Assembly: GCA_016787295.1 (NCBI GenBank)
Contig: JAEUUX010000234.1
Span: forward strand, 1-64,000
Origin: Chitinophagales bacterium
Lineage (GTDB): Bacteria > Bacteroidota > Bacteroidia > Chitinophagales > UBA2359
DNA length: 64,000 nucleotides
Direction of reading: 5' to 3'
The translations under genes and the position numbers were made by a program. The notes under the pieces were generated by a model. That model searched no databases and had not been told where the DNA came from. It saw only the letters and a list, made by a program, of their open reading frames with translations. Below, piece by piece: positions 8,926 to 18,277 of this stretch. Within the stretch, counting starts at the first letter, position 1; the number at the start of each line of letters is the position of its first letter.

Positions 8926-10098
8926 TTATTTTTGGGAAGTCGTGTCTGTTTTAGCAGTTGTTGCTGTGGAGTCGGCGGCGGAACTGTCTGTCGCTGCTTC
9001 GAGTTCGCCTTGAGGTTCTTTACCTCCTGCAACGTTAGTACCTTTGATGCTTTCGATATAGCTGGTTAATTGGGCGATTTGGTTGGGCGTAAAATCGTCT
9101 TTCCATGATTTCATACCTTTGTCGGGGTAGCCGTATTTAACGGTTTTGAAAACATTTTGTATTGAACCACCATGTATCCAATGATTGTCGGTCAAGTTGG
9201 GTCCAACGCCGCCGGGCTGACTATTACCTTTGGCTCCGTGACAAGCAGCGCAACTGGCTACAAACAACTTTTCTCCTGCGGCTATGTCATTAGCTCCGAG
9301 CATTTTCACGTTGTTTTCGTCCACATTGTTGGACTGTTTTTTGAGGTATTCGGCTTGTGCTATGCGGGCTTGTTCGACGGCAATGTTGTATTCTTGTATC
9401 TGCAAAGGAGCAGATTGTGCCACGTGGTAGCGCCACAAGTATGTAACTGCAAAAATGATAGACATGGCAAAGCTAAACGTAAACCAAGGCGGTGTGATGT
9501 TATTGAGTTCGCGTATGCCGTCATAGTTGTGTCCCGAGTCGATATTAACTTCTTGTTCAATAGGAACAAAGTTATTGATTTTATTCCACCATTTTGCCAA
9601 AGCACTTTTTTGTGCAACAGTCGTATTAGCTGTGGGTTTTATGAACCGCATTGCTCTGGAAGCAAGGTAGAACACAGCAAGGCTTTCAATGAGAATAGTA
9701 ATGCCAAATGCCCCGAGTATCCAATCCATTTTTGAGGGAGTAGCCCAGAAAGAAGGAGTAGGTGCGGCGGCGGCGGCATCTTGGGCATAACCGCTCATGG
9801 GTAGTGCAAACAATAACACAAAAGGTAATAAGACTCTAAAGTAGTCTAATTTTGAGCTATTGTTGTCGGGTCGGGATTGTATGGTGGCAGCTTGCACCAA
9901 TACGTTGCCTAAGATGTAGATAACAATAAGCAATACTATGGCTACAAAAGTAAGGAGTAGATAGGTGCCAGTATTGTCGGTAGCTACACTTGGAGCGGCA
10001 ACGGCGGCATCGGCAGCGGCGGATTGTGCGAAAAGTGGGAAAGCGGCTATCATAGCAAAGATAGCAGCGCTGCTATAGAAAAGGAGTTTATTATTCAT
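8926..10098 (-). CDS. ccoP: cbb3 oxidase cytochrome c subunit III (CcoP/FixP), mono-heme, with long N-terminus
   Basis: Membrane-anchored cytochrome c that feeds electrons to CcoO/CcoN. The CcoP signature YDGIRELNNITPPW lies at about 192-205, followed by a helix (208-222). A single heme c site C283-A-A-C-H287 with likely Met ligand M329 is present, whereas classical proteobacterial CcoP carries two. The N-terminus is extended: signal-like segment (8-24), helices near 46-66, 88-104 and 125-146. Two Ala-rich segments, AQSAAADAA and AQDAAAAA, each follow a hydrophobic stretch and look like an internal duplication. At 390 aa it is longer than the usual size of roughly 300. The C-terminal 30 residues are Ala/Ser/Thr-rich. 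Confidence 0.9.
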   Translation of the reverse strand: MNNKLLFYSSAAIFAMIAAFPLFAQSAAADAAVAAPSVATDNTGTYLLLTFVAIVLLIVIYILGNVLVQAATIQSRPDNNSSKLDYFRVLLPFVLLFALPMSGYAQDAAAAAPTPSFWATPSKMDWILGAFGITILIESLAVFYLASRAMRFIKPTANTTVAQKSALAKWWNKINNFVPIEQEVNIDSGHNYDGIRELNNITPPWFTFSFAMSIIFAVTYLWRYHVAQSAPLQIQEYNIAVEQARIAQAEYLKKQSNNVDENNVKMLGANDIAAGEKLFVASCAACHGAKGNSQPGGVGPNLTDNHWIHGGSIQNVFKTVKYGYPDKGMKSWKDDFTPNQIAQLTSYIESIKGTNVAGGKEPQGELEAATDSSAADSTATTAKTDTTSQK

Positions 10099-10162
10099 TG
10101 TTTATGGCTATATCATAAAGAGTTTAGCGGAAAATAAGCCACACCAAAGTGGCTACTGTTTG

Positions 10163-10324
10163 TTAGTCTTCCATAGGTAGTTTTTCTATCTCTTCCAATG
10201 TTTTTTTGTCAATGGAATAAACCCAAAGGGTAGTGAGAACAAAAAACACCACAAACAGAAGCAAAGATATGATAGGATAAATACTTACCCCCATGATTTG
10301 CTCAAGATAGGTAGAGAATTTCAT
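10163..10324 (-). CDS. ccoQ: Small CcoQ-like cbb3 oxidase subunit IV
   Basis: I translated 53 residues beginning MKFSTYLEQIMGVSIYP, then one hydrophobic helix (about 17-36) and an acidic cytoplasmic tail ending EEIEKLPMED. Size, topology and placement between ccoNO and ccoP match CcoQ, the small subunit that stabilises cbb3 oxidase. Sequence similarity in this family is low, so the call rests mainly on position and topology. Confidence 0.8.
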   Translation of the reverse strand: MKFSTYLEQIMGVSIYPIISLLLFVVFFVLTTLWVYSIDKKTLEEIEKLPMED

Positions 10325-10434
10325 GTTATTTTAACTATGATAAAAGTTATGAAGAAATTACTCAGTCTTTTCCTCCTTATCCATTGTGGGAGCATGATAA
10401 AGAGGAAAAGAACAGAGCTATATACTTTGGATTA

Positions 10435-12567
10435 TTATTGATTAGACAATTTAGGCGCTTCGGCTTTGATGTCTTTTCCTAATCTTTGTAGATAAGCAAT
10501 CAAGGCAATAATTTCTTTATCGCTGGCGATTTCGATTTTGTTTTCTGTTTTTAACTTATCTGTAATAGATTTGGCTTGTTTATCGAGGTCTTGGTCGGCA
10601 ATGGCTTCGTAACCGTCAGGATAAGGCACGCCCAATTGTCGCATGGCATGGATTTTGGAACGTGTTGTTACTTTGTCGATGCTATTTTCAAACAAAGACG
10701 GATAAGATGGCATGATGGAGCCAGGAGCCATAGAAGTCGGGTCTAACATGTGGTTAAAGTGCCAACTATCACCATATTTGCCTCCGATACGAGCGAGGTC
10801 GGGTCCTGTTCTCTTACTGCCCCATTGGAATGGATGGTCATATACAAATTCACCTGCTTTGGAGTATTCGCCATAGCGTGTTACTTCGTAGCGGAACGGA
10901 CGAATCATTTGAGAGTGACAGTTGTAGCAACCTTCACGCACATAGATATCGCGTCCTTGCAGTTCAAGTGGAGTATATGGTTTTACACTTGCAATAGTAG
11001 GCACGTTTTGTTTGATAAGGAAGGTAGGTATCAATTCAATAATGCCACCCAAACCCACAACAATAAGACTTAGTACCAACAACAAAATAGGTTTTCTTTC
11101 AATAAAACTGTGCCAAATACTACCTGCGGGAGCAACATAATTTTTGGCAAGAGGTGCTGCTTGGGCTTCTTCTTCGGCAACAAATTCACCCGATTGTGCT
11201 GTTTTGACAAGGTTATATATCATCACAAACACACCACATAGATAAATAGTACCGCCAATGGCTCTTAAGATATAGAAAGGAATAACGGTTTGAACAACAT
11301 CCATGAATTGGTATTGCAACTGACCTTCGGGAGTGAAAGACGACAGCATGAAATAGGTTCTGAAGGCGCTCCAATACATCGGAATAGCATACAGAATAAT
11401 ACCTAATGTGCCAATCCAGAAGTGTGTGGCAGCCAAAGGACGCGAATATAATTGTGTTTTAAACAATTTGGGAATGAGCCAATACATCATACCAAAGGTC
11501 AAGAAACCATTCCAACCCAAAGCGCCAATATGAACGTGTGCTATCGTCCAGTCGCTATAGTGAGAAATAGCATTGACGTTTTTGAGTGACAACATCGGTC
11601 CTTCAAAAGTACTCATACCATAGCAGGTAACGGCTACTACAAAGAATTTTAAAACAGGATCGGCACGTACCTTGTCCCATGCTCCTCTTAATGTGAATAA
11701 ACCGTTTAGCATACCACCCCAACTGGGCAGAATGAGCATGATGGAAAATACTGTTCCCAACGATTGCGCCCATTCAGGTAAGGCGGTATATAATAGATGG
11801 TGAGGACCTGCCCAGATATATAGAAATATCAAACTCCAAAAGTGGACAATACTTAGTCTGTAGGAATAAACAGGTCGTTCGGCGGCTTTGGGCAGGAAGT
11901 AGTACATCAATCCCAAATAGGGAGTGGTTAAGAAAAATGCTACCGCATTGTGTCCATACCACCATTGTACCAAAGCATCTTGGACACCCGCATACATTGA
12001 GTAACTTTTGAACAAAGTAACGGGAATTTCCAACGAATTGACGATGTGTAGCATGGCAACTGTTACCCAAGAGGCAATGAAAAACCAAATCGCCACATAT
12101 AAGTGTCGTTCGCGTCGAGTTAGGATAGTGCCAAACATATTGATACCAAATATGACCCAAATAAGGGTAATCAAAATGTCAATGGGCCATTCCAATTCGG
12201 CATATTCTTTACCTGTGGTAAATCCTGATAGTAGAGTTACGGCTGCCAAGACAATAATGGTTTGCCAACCCCAGAAGTGAATACGTCCTAATGCTTTGCT
12301 CCACATAGGGGTTTTGAGCAGACGTGGAATAGCATAATACACGGCTGTAAAAATACCATTGCCCACAAAAGCAAAGATAACAGCATTGGTGTGTACGGGT
12401 CTCAATCTGCCAAAGGCTAAATGCGGGAAATACTCGGAAAAATTGAGCGCAGGAAAAGCTAACTGAAAAGCGGCTATTACGCCCAACAACATACCAACTA
12501 CCCCCCAAGTAATGCAGGCAAAGGCAAACATTCGGGCAATCCTGTTGTCGTAATAAAATTTATCCAT
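10435..12567 (-). CDS. ccoNO: Fused cbb3 oxidase subunits I and II (CcoN-CcoO)
   Basis: A 710-aa oxygen-reducing subunit. Residues about 1-490 are CcoN, with heme/CuB ligand regions RPVHTNAVIFAF, WWYGHNAVAFF, AGPHHLLY and AHVHIGALGWNG. After a linker, residues about 510-710 are CcoO, with one helix and a single heme c site GCYNCHSQMIRPF. The fusion is characteristic of Bacteroidota. I start at MDKFYYDNRIARMF (12567). The open frame extends to 12720 but the extra residues overlap ccoS in another frame and carry no conserved signal. Confidence 0.97.
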   Translation of the reverse strand: MDKFYYDNRIARMFAFACITWGVVGMLLGVIAAFQLAFPALNFSEYFPHLAFGRLRPVHTNAVIFAFVGNGIFTAVYYAIPRLLKTPMWSKALGRIHFWGWQTIIVLAAVTLLSGFTTGKEYAELEWPIDILITLIWVIFGINMFGTILTRRERHLYVAIWFFIASWVTVAMLHIVNSLEIPVTLFKSYSMYAGVQDALVQWWYGHNAVAFFLTTPYLGLMYYFLPKAAERPVYSYRLSIVHFWSLIFLYIWAGPHHLLYTALPEWAQSLGTVFSIMLILPSWGGMLNGLFTLRGAWDKVRADPVLKFFVVAVTCYGMSTFEGPMLSLKNVNAISHYSDWTIAHVHIGALGWNGFLTFGMMYWLIPKLFKTQLYSRPLAATHFWIGTLGIILYAIPMYWSAFRTYFMLSSFTPEGQLQYQFMDVVQTVIPFYILRAIGGTIYLCGVFVMIYNLVKTAQSGEFVAEEEAQAAPLAKNYVAPAGSIWHSFIERKPILLLVLSLIVVGLGGIIELIPTFLIKQNVPTIASVKPYTPLELQGRDIYVREGCYNCHSQMIRPFRYEVTRYGEYSKAGEFVYDHPFQWGSKRTGPDLARIGGKYGDSWHFNHMLDPTSMAPGSIMPSYPSLFENSIDKVTTRSKIHAMRQLGVPYPDGYEAIADQDLDKQAKSITDKLKTENKIEIASDKEIIALIAYLQRLGKDIKAEAPKLSNQ

Positions 12568-12598
12568 ATTCTTGTTAATTATTTTGTTTTTAGTACTG

Positions 12599-12745
12599 TT
12601 AGTGCTGGTTGTCGTCAAAAATAGCACGTTGTGCTGGCGTTTCGCTGTCGTCATATTGTCCGCTATCCACGCTCCACCAAAAGGCGAGCAAAAAACCACC
12701 CGCAATACAAAGACTAACACTTAGTAGAATGACGATGACACTCAT
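12599..12745 (-). CDS. ccoS: cbb3 oxidase assembly protein CcoS
   Basis: A short frame translated by hand: 48 residues starting MSVIVILLSVSLCIAGGFL, then AFWWSVDSGQYDD and an ETPAQRAIFDD tail. CcoS proteins have this pattern: one helix, the F(A/x)W-x-GQYDD segment, and a short acidic tail. They are needed for heme/copper insertion into cbb3. It lies between ccoI and ccoNO, the usual place, with a 31-bp gap to ccoNO. Confidence 0.92.
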   Translation of the reverse strand: MSVIVILLSVSLCIAGGFLLAFWWSVDSGQYDDSETPAQRAIFDDNQH

Positions 12746-12845
12746 ATCGCAATATTTTATTTTTTAAAGTCGCTTGAATTATGCACAAGTGATGGTTGTG
12801 TCGTGGTAGAATTGTTTGTTTTTTTTGGGGACACACTCCACATCT

Positions 12846-15302
12846 TTATACTTTGGTTGTTGTTGTTGGCGTGTTAATACCATATTTTCGAGCTGCAAAG
12901 TGTGTTAAACTATAGGTTAGTAATACTACCGAAATGGCACTACAAGGCATCAATATCGCCGCAATGAAAGGGGAAAGCGTACCAGTAACAGCATAGCTCA
13001 ACCCAATGAAGTTGTAGACAAAAGAAAAAGCAAAACTAAGATAGATAATAGGTCTGCTGGTTTGAGCAAATGCAATAAATTGGTCTAAGCGGTGCAACTG
13101 ATTAGCAGCCAGAATAGCATCGGAGGCAGGTGTAAATGTGTTGTTATTATCAGCAATTGCCACACCAACAGTAGCCGTCTTCAAGGCAGCGGCATCGTTC
13201 AGTCCGTCGCCTATCATCATGGTAGTTTGGTGCTGTTGGGTTTCTAATTGTTGTATATATTGCCATTTTTGGTCGGGTTGTTGCTCAAACAACATTTCGC
13301 TATCCTTACCGATGTGTCGCTGCAAAGTTGCTTTTTCGGTGGGTTTGTCACCCGATAAAATACTGACCTTAAATTGGCGTTTGAGGCGATGAATAAGGTC
13401 AAAAATGCCATTTCGATAGGTATTAGCAACACTAAATTTGCCGATAATCTGCTGGTCGATGCTTATCCATAATTCGCTGCCGACTGTTGTGGGCTTGAGG
13501 CTATTGGGAGCAATGGTTTCGTTTTTCACAAAAGACTCGCTACCCATTTTATAGTATTGTTCCTCTACCCATGCTTCTATGCCTTTTCCTTGTGTTTCTC
13601 TGAAATGTTGCAAATCGGCGGGACTGGCGGGTGCTAAATAGTTGACAATGGCACGGCTGATAGGGTGCGAACTGTGTTGTAGGATAGCTGCTATGAGCGT
13701 TTTTTGTTCGCTTGCCAAAGTTTGCCCTTCATAGGAGATTTGGTTGTTTTGGCTTTGGGTAAGCGTCCCTGTTTTGTCAAACACTATGCAAACCACCCGA
13801 GACAGTTGGTCGATGACTTGGGCATTTTTGAGATAAAACTGCTGGCGTGTCAAAAGACTGATGATGTTGCCGTTGGTATAAGTGGCTGCGAGGAGCAACG
13901 TACATGGACAAGCAACAATTAAAACAGTGGTTAGGGCGTTCCACGCCAATTGGCTTTGTCCTTGTGTTGTCCAATAAATGGCTGCGGCAGCGCCAATCGC
14001 CAATATCAAATAGGTAAAGTACTTAGCAATAAGGTCTAAGAAATTAGAAGTAGGGGTGTGTGTAGCATTGTCATTGTCTTTGTTCCAGATATTGGTCAAA
14101 TAACTTTGTGCCACACTTTTCAAAGCTACCACCTCGATTAAACCATTGGTTTGCTTGCCACCAGCATAAATAAACTCGCCAATTTGGAGCGAAACGGGAA
14201 GGCTTTCGCCACTCACAAAACTGTAATCTATGGCTGCATTGCCTTTCGAAAGCACAGCATCGACGGGAATAATTTCTTGGTGATGGATTTGGAGTATGTC
14301 GTTAGGGCTTATTTGTTCGATGGGTTTGGGAACAATGCCTTGAGGTGTTTTGACACTAACAGCAATTGGGAAAAAAGACTGGTAGTTGCGGTCAAATCGG
14401 AGGCGTTGTTCTGTTTGGTTTTGTAGCCATCTACCAATAAGCATAAAAAACACAATGCCTGCCAAACTATCTAAATAACCTGTGCCTGTGTGGGTGTAGA
14501 TTTCGTAAAGGCTGCGTCCAAAGGTGATAAGCAAAGCTAAGGCAATCGGAGCATCGATGTTCAGGTAGCGATATTTTAAACTTTTCCATGCCGATACAAA
14601 AAAATCGCTGGCACAATAAAACAAGACCGGAAGCGAGAGCAATACAATAAGATTTTTTAGAAAAAACTGTATCAATGGTTCAACTTCTGTGCCATTGGCA
14701 ACGTATTCGGGCAGGCTCATCATCATAATATTCCCAAAACAAAAACCGGCAACACCAATTTTCAATAAAACTTTTTTTCGGGTTTTTGCTGCTATTTTTT
14801 GACTTTGTTCGGCGGTGTCTTGCAGTTGTAGATGGGGTTCATAGCCTATTTGAGCCAAATTAGATACCAACTGTCGCAAAGAAATTTTGCTGGGGTCAAA
14901 AGTGACAAAGAGTTCTTTTCTCTCAAAATTGACTCTTGCATGTTGTACGCCATGGTTGAGTTGAGGCAGTTTTTCTAAAAGCCACAAGCAACTGCTACAA
15001 TGTATTTGTGGTAAGTAAAAAGTAATTTGCGCGATTTTTCCGTCATTGAACTGTAGCAGTTGTGTTTGTATGTCGGGCAAATCTAAAAAGGCAAATCTTT
15101 CTGTTTGTGTGTCTTGAGGAGGGCTATAACCAGGCGTTTCGTTGAGGTCGTAGTAGGTGCATAGTTGATTTTTGTTGAGTATTTCAAACACTGTTTTACA
15201 ACCATTACAACAGAAGTGTTTGTTTTGGTAGGTGATGTCTTGCTCGTGGCAAGTACTGCCGCAATGATAGCAAATAGTGGTGGTAGATATGCGTGGTGGC
15301 AT
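12846..15302 (-). CDS. ccoI: Copper-translocating P1B-type ATPase CcoI (FixI)
   Basis: An 818-aa inner-membrane pump supplying copper for cbb3 assembly. The N-terminus has a Cys-rich zinc-ribbon-like segment (CYHCGSTCHE, then CCNGCKTVFE at 31-40) and an HMA domain with C102-SS-C105. Eight membrane segments surround SGES (364-367), the CPC copper site (465-467), the phosphorylated Asp509 in DKTGTLT and GDGLNDAAAL near residue 694. The frame is complete with all key residues. Downstream ccoS is 100 bp away. A small helical gene precedes it by 54 bp on the same strand, so the two may be cotranscribed. Confidence 0.96.
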   Translation of the reverse strand: MPPRISTTTICYHCGSTCHEQDITYQNKHFCCNGCKTVFEILNKNQLCTYYDLNETPGYSPPQDTQTERFAFLDLPDIQTQLLQFNDGKIAQITFYLPQIHCSSCLWLLEKLPQLNHGVQHARVNFERKELFVTFDPSKISLRQLVSNLAQIGYEPHLQLQDTAEQSQKIAAKTRKKVLLKIGVAGFCFGNIMMMSLPEYVANGTEVEPLIQFFLKNLIVLLSLPVLFYCASDFFVSAWKSLKYRYLNIDAPIALALLITFGRSLYEIYTHTGTGYLDSLAGIVFFMLIGRWLQNQTEQRLRFDRNYQSFFPIAVSVKTPQGIVPKPIEQISPNDILQIHHQEIIPVDAVLSKGNAAIDYSFVSGESLPVSLQIGEFIYAGGKQTNGLIEVVALKSVAQSYLTNIWNKDNDNATHTPTSNFLDLIAKYFTYLILAIGAAAAIYWTTQGQSQLAWNALTTVLIVACPCTLLLAATYTNGNIISLLTRQQFYLKNAQVIDQLSRVVCIVFDKTGTLTQSQNNQISYEGQTLASEQKTLIAAILQHSSHPISRAIVNYLAPASPADLQHFRETQGKGIEAWVEEQYYKMGSESFVKNETIAPNSLKPTTVGSELWISIDQQIIGKFSVANTYRNGIFDLIHRLKRQFKVSILSGDKPTEKATLQRHIGKDSEMLFEQQPDQKWQYIQQLETQQHQTTMMIGDGLNDAAALKTATVGVAIADNNNTFTPASDAILAANQLHRLDQFIAFAQTSRPIIYLSFAFSFVYNFIGLSYAVTGTLSPFIAAILMPCSAISVVLLTYSLTHFAARKYGINTPTTTTKV

Positions 15303-15356
15303 GATGGTTTTAGTTTGGTGGCTTGGCTGTCAGGCTAAATTTGAGGAGTGTTTAGT

Positions 15357-15869
15357 CTATGATTTGATTTCTACTTGTATGGGTTGTAATACTTTCAGGC
15401 ATTTGCATTTTTGTTGCCATTCTGCAAAAAAATCATTTCTTTCGCGATATGCCACCAAAAAAGAATGTTCCATATAGAAGAAAAAATCAAAAATAGAGCG
15501 GGTAAAAGGTGTGTGTTCTATGATTTGTGGTTGTAGGGAGATGGCTTGTTGTGTCAACAAGGTCAATTTTTGTATCATACTCCTAAACAACATATTGACC
15601 TCTCCTATATTGATTTGTGGGCTTTGGTCTTTGGCGCGATGTTCCAATTGCTCCAAAGCGGGCATGACCAATTGCGTATCGTATTTAATCAGTTGATCAA
15701 CTTTTTCTTTGGTGATAATGAGCAAAGACAATAGCCGTTGCTCTGCATCTACGGCTGCTATGCCGCCATGCTCCACTACTGTTTGTTGCAATAATTGCTG
15801 AACAGCAGGATAAAGCGTATCGGAAAATTGCTGCACCAATTGGGTGGCATTCTGGTGACGTTGACACAT
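15357..15869 (-). CDS. Unrecognised all-helical 170-aa protein upstream of ccoI
   Basis: No signal peptide. The sequence is almost entirely amphipathic helix (QFSDTLYPAVQQLLQQTVVE, then EQRLLSLLIITKEKVDQ) with scattered His and Glu (EHGG, LEHRAKD, MEHSFLV). This resembles a four-helix bundle, possibly a degenerate hemerythrin-like or regulatory bundle, but the full ligand pattern is not there and I do not assign a function. It ends 54 bp before ccoI on the same strand, so a role in copper or oxidase regulation is possible from position only. Confidence 0.6.
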   Translation of the reverse strand: MCQRHQNATQLVQQFSDTLYPAVQQLLQQTVVEHGGIAAVDAEQRLLSLLIITKEKVDQLIKYDTQLVMPALEQLEHRAKDQSPQINIGEVNMLFRSMIQKLTLLTQQAISLQPQIIEHTPFTRSIFDFFFYMEHSFLVAYRERNDFFAEWQQKCKCLKVLQPIQVEIKS

Positions 15870-15897
15870 TGGAACTATATTTGGTTTTTTCTTGGTG

Positions 15898-15905
15898 CAA
15901 AGTTC
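15898..15905 (-). promoter_or_regulatory. Near-consensus -7 box upstream of the ccoI operon
   Basis: On the minus strand this reads GAACTTTG, one mismatch from TAnnTTTG, in the context ACTTTGCACC shared with other promoters in this window. Predicted transcription start lies about 20 nt before the ATG at 15869. Confidence 0.4.
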
Positions 15906-16064
15906 CCGCCTTTAGAAAAAGTTTCCAATGATATTGCTTAGGACAAAACATGATTTTAATCAGGTTTTTCGAGATAATGAAAACAAAGGAAATGTGTTTG
16001 TAGAGCTTTTGGGCATAAATGATTTAACAACATTGTTGCTGTCGTTGTTTTGAGGTGTTTAGTA
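15906..16064. other. Intergenic stretch between pdhB and the ccoI operon
   Basis: With its flanks this is part of a 328-bp gap (15870-16197) that holds only the near-consensus promoter and the pdhB terminator. I see no gene, RNA or repeat in the remainder. Confidence 0.5.
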
Positions 16065-16106
16065 CAAAAAAAAGCAGTCTGCTAATGGTAAAAATCATTA
16101 ACAGAC
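16065..16106 (-). terminator. Intrinsic terminator of pdhB
   Basis: Minus-strand stem GTCTGTTAATG / CATTAGCAGAC (16106-16077) with an 8-nt loop and a following U-rich run (16073-16065). It lies about 90 bp past the pdhB stop. Confidence 0.8.
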
Positions 16107-16197
16107 CACCAACTAAAGGGGCGAAATAAATATGGTGTTGTCCAAGTTTCCAAGTCGTAAATTATGGATTTTGGATTAGAAGAGAACGACCATACAT

Positions 16198-17181
16198 CTA
16201 TTTTTTTAGGTACATAACTTCTTTAACAGCTTTGATAATGCGTGTTGGATTGGGCAAAAAGGCACTCACCAAATTGGGAGCATACGATACAGAGGTATCG
16301 GCACCCATAACACGGATAACAGGTGCGTCCATATAATCAAAGGCTCGGCGTTGGATTTGGTAGGTAATTTCGGTGGCAACAGACGCAAAGGGCCACGACT
16401 CTTCGACAACGACCATGCGGTTAGTCTTCTTGACCGATTCTATCAACGTATCATAGTCCATCGGACGAATGGTGCGCAAGTCGATAACTTCGGCTTCGAT
16501 GCCTTCTTCTGCTAAGGTTTTGGCGGCAGACAGTGCCACTTTCACCATTTTGTTAAATGTCACAAGGGTTACATCGGTGCCTTGTCGTTTCACGTCGGCT
16601 TTGCCAATTGGAATGAGGTATTCTTCTTCGGGAACATCGCCTTCGACTCCATATTCCACTTCCGATTCCATGAACATGATGGGGTTTTCATCACGAATGG
16701 CAGATTTCAACAAACCTTTGGCATCATAGGGAGTTGCAGTAGAAATAACTTTTATGCCGGGTGTGTTGGCTAACCAACTTTCAAAGGATTGGGAGTGTTG
16801 TGCGCCCAACTGCCCTGCCACACCCGAAGGACCACGAAAAACAATGGGACAGCCAAATTGTCCGCCCGACATGGAACGCACTTTTGCTGCTGAGTTGATG
16901 ATTTGGTCCCATGCCAATATGGAAAAGTTCCAAGTCATAAACTCGATAATGGGTCTAAGTCCGTTCATAGCAGCGCCAACGCCTATGCCCGCAAAACCAA
17001 GTTCGGTGATAGGGGTATCAATAACACGTTGGCTACCAAATTCTGCCAACATGCCTTTGCTCACTTTGTAGGCACCATTGTATTCTGCCACTTCTTCGCC
17101 CATCAAAAAAACACGTGGGTCGCGACGCATTTCTTCGGTCATGGCTTCGCGCAAAGCATCGCGCAAGGTAATTAGTCTCAT
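16198..17181 (-). CDS. pdhB: Pyruvate dehydrogenase E1 component, beta subunit
   Basis: A 327-aa partner of E1-alpha in the pyruvate dehydrogenase complex (thiamine diphosphate-dependent decarboxylation of pyruvate). Typical segments are MRLITLRDALREAMTEEM, FLMGEEVAEYNGAYKVS, DTPITELGFAGIGVGAA, GPSGVAGQLGAQHSQ and VEESWPFASVATEI. Length and motifs match alpha-ketoacid dehydrogenase beta subunits. No E1-alpha gene is adjacent, so pdhA is encoded elsewhere, which is common in Bacteroidota. It has its own promoter (17227-17262) and terminator. Confidence 0.95.
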   Translation of the reverse strand: MRLITLRDALREAMTEEMRRDPRVFLMGEEVAEYNGAYKVSKGMLAEFGSQRVIDTPITELGFAGIGVGAAMNGLRPIIEFMTWNFSILAWDQIINSAAKVRSMSGGQFGCPIVFRGPSGVAGQLGAQHSQSFESWLANTPGIKVISTATPYDAKGLLKSAIRDENPIMFMESEVEYGVEGDVPEEEYLIPIGKADVKRQGTDVTLVTFNKMVKVALSAAKTLAEEGIEAEVIDLRTIRPMDYDTLIESVKKTNRMVVVEESWPFASVATEITYQIQRRAFDYMDAPVIRVMGADTSVSYAPNLVSAFLPNPTRIIKAVKEVMYLKK

Positions 17182-17226
17182 AGTATTTGGGTCACTTTTT
17201 TATTATGGTCTGTCCGAATTTTGCCG

Positions 17227-17262
17227 CAAAGGTAGCAAATAAAATGCGATTGTACTTACAAA
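17227..17262 (-). promoter_or_regulatory. Promoter of pdhB
   Basis: Minus-strand -7 box TACCTTTG (17234-17227) and -33 TTTG (17262-17259), separated by 24 bp, slightly longer than the usual 19-21. The leader to the ATG at 17181 is about 40 nt. Confidence 0.65.
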
Positions 17263-17370
17263 TCGGACTATTATTTTTTTTATAGTACACTAAAGTGTAT
17301 AAAGTGAGTGACTTTTTGGTAGTAAAGTTGTCCTAAAACTACTTTTATTTACCCCAAATAATACTTACGT

Positions 17371-18174
17371 ATGGAAAATTTTAACATTGATTCTATCATC
17401 GCTCTACTACAGTCCTATGGCTTGCGAATTATTGGAGCTGTGGTCATGCTTATCGTCGGTTGGTGGATTATCGGCGCTATTACAAATTCATTGAATCGTT
17501 TTCTTGCCAAACGTGATATCGATTCAACTTTACGTCCATTTTTGGTATCTATCATAGATGCGTTAATGAAAGTCATGTTGGTGATTTCAGTAGCAGGTTA
17601 TGTAGGTATCGAAACGACATCTTTTGTTGCAGTATTGGGCGCTGCGGGTTTGGCTGTTGGTTTGGCGCTACAAGGTAGCTTGAGTAATTTTGCAGGTGGT
17701 GTGTTGATTATCATCTTCAAACCTTTCAAATTGGGCGATTATATTATGGCACAAGGACAAGAGGGTTTTGTGGACGAAATCCAAATATTCACCACTATTT
17801 TACGTACCCACGATAACCGCAAAATTATCCTTCCCAATGGACCTTTGCTCAATGGAGTTATTACCAACGTGACTGCCAATGGTACTTTGCGTGTGGCTAC
17901 TGGAGCTTCTATTGCCAATATCACTGATTTGGAAAAAGCCCGCCAAGCTATGCTGACAATGGCATACCACAACCCCAAAGTATTACAAAACCCAGCTCCC
18001 GAAGTAGTTGTTAGTGGTTTGCGTGACAATGGTTGCGACCTCACCATGACAACTTGGTGTGCTGCTGGCGATGCTATTGGCGTGGGTTTTGCGATGAGCG
18101 AAGGCGTGAAAAAAGCCTTAACCGAATTTAATATCGAAGGACCTTCGCAAGTAAGACACGTATTCAGTCATTAA
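17371..18174 (+). CDS. Small-conductance mechanosensitive channel, MscS family
   Basis: A 267-aa membrane protein that opens under membrane tension to release solutes in hypo-osmotic shock. Three N-terminal helices (about 18-38, 62-85, 88-115) lead into the pore helix with the small-residue pattern AAGLAVGLALQGSLSNF and GGVLIIIFKPF. The beta domain follows with GDYI, GFVDEIQIFTTILRTHDNR and PNG. The C-terminal alpha/beta domain is complete. It is divergent from pdhB and followed by a good terminator. Confidence 0.93.
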   Translation: MENFNIDSIIALLQSYGLRIIGAVVMLIVGWWIIGAITNSLNRFLAKRDIDSTLRPFLVSIIDALMKVMLVISVAGYVGIETTSFVAVLGAAGLAVGLALQGSLSNFAGGVLIIIFKPFKLGDYIMAQGQEGFVDEIQIFTTILRTHDNRKIILPNGPLLNGVITNVTANGTLRVATGASIANITDLEKARQAMLTMAYHNPKVLQNPAPEVVVSGLRDNGCDLTMTTWCAAGDAIGVGFAMSEGVKKALTEFNIEGPSQVRHVFSH

Positions 18175-18210
18175 TATCAATAAGGTTGAGAAATAATGCA
18201 AAACGTTATT

Positions 18211-18249
18211 TAATACACTTCTTTTTTGCGAGGAAGTGTATTTTTTTGT
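18211..18249 (+). terminator. Intrinsic terminator of the MscS gene
   Basis: AATACACTTC (18212-18221) pairs with GAAGTGTATT (18233-18242), followed by a T-run. It lies between convergent genes and may serve both. Confidence 0.85.
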
Positions 18250-18277
18250 GTTTGCCAAACAATAAATTAGCAGTGTG

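Noticed and set aside
9172-9735. A 187-codon plus-strand frame
   Set aside because: It lies fully inside ccoP on the other strand and has no family features.
10325-10434. A 24-codon frame (MLPQWIRRKRLSNFF) between ccoNO and ccoQ
   Set aside because: Too short, no support beyond overlap with the ccoQ start.
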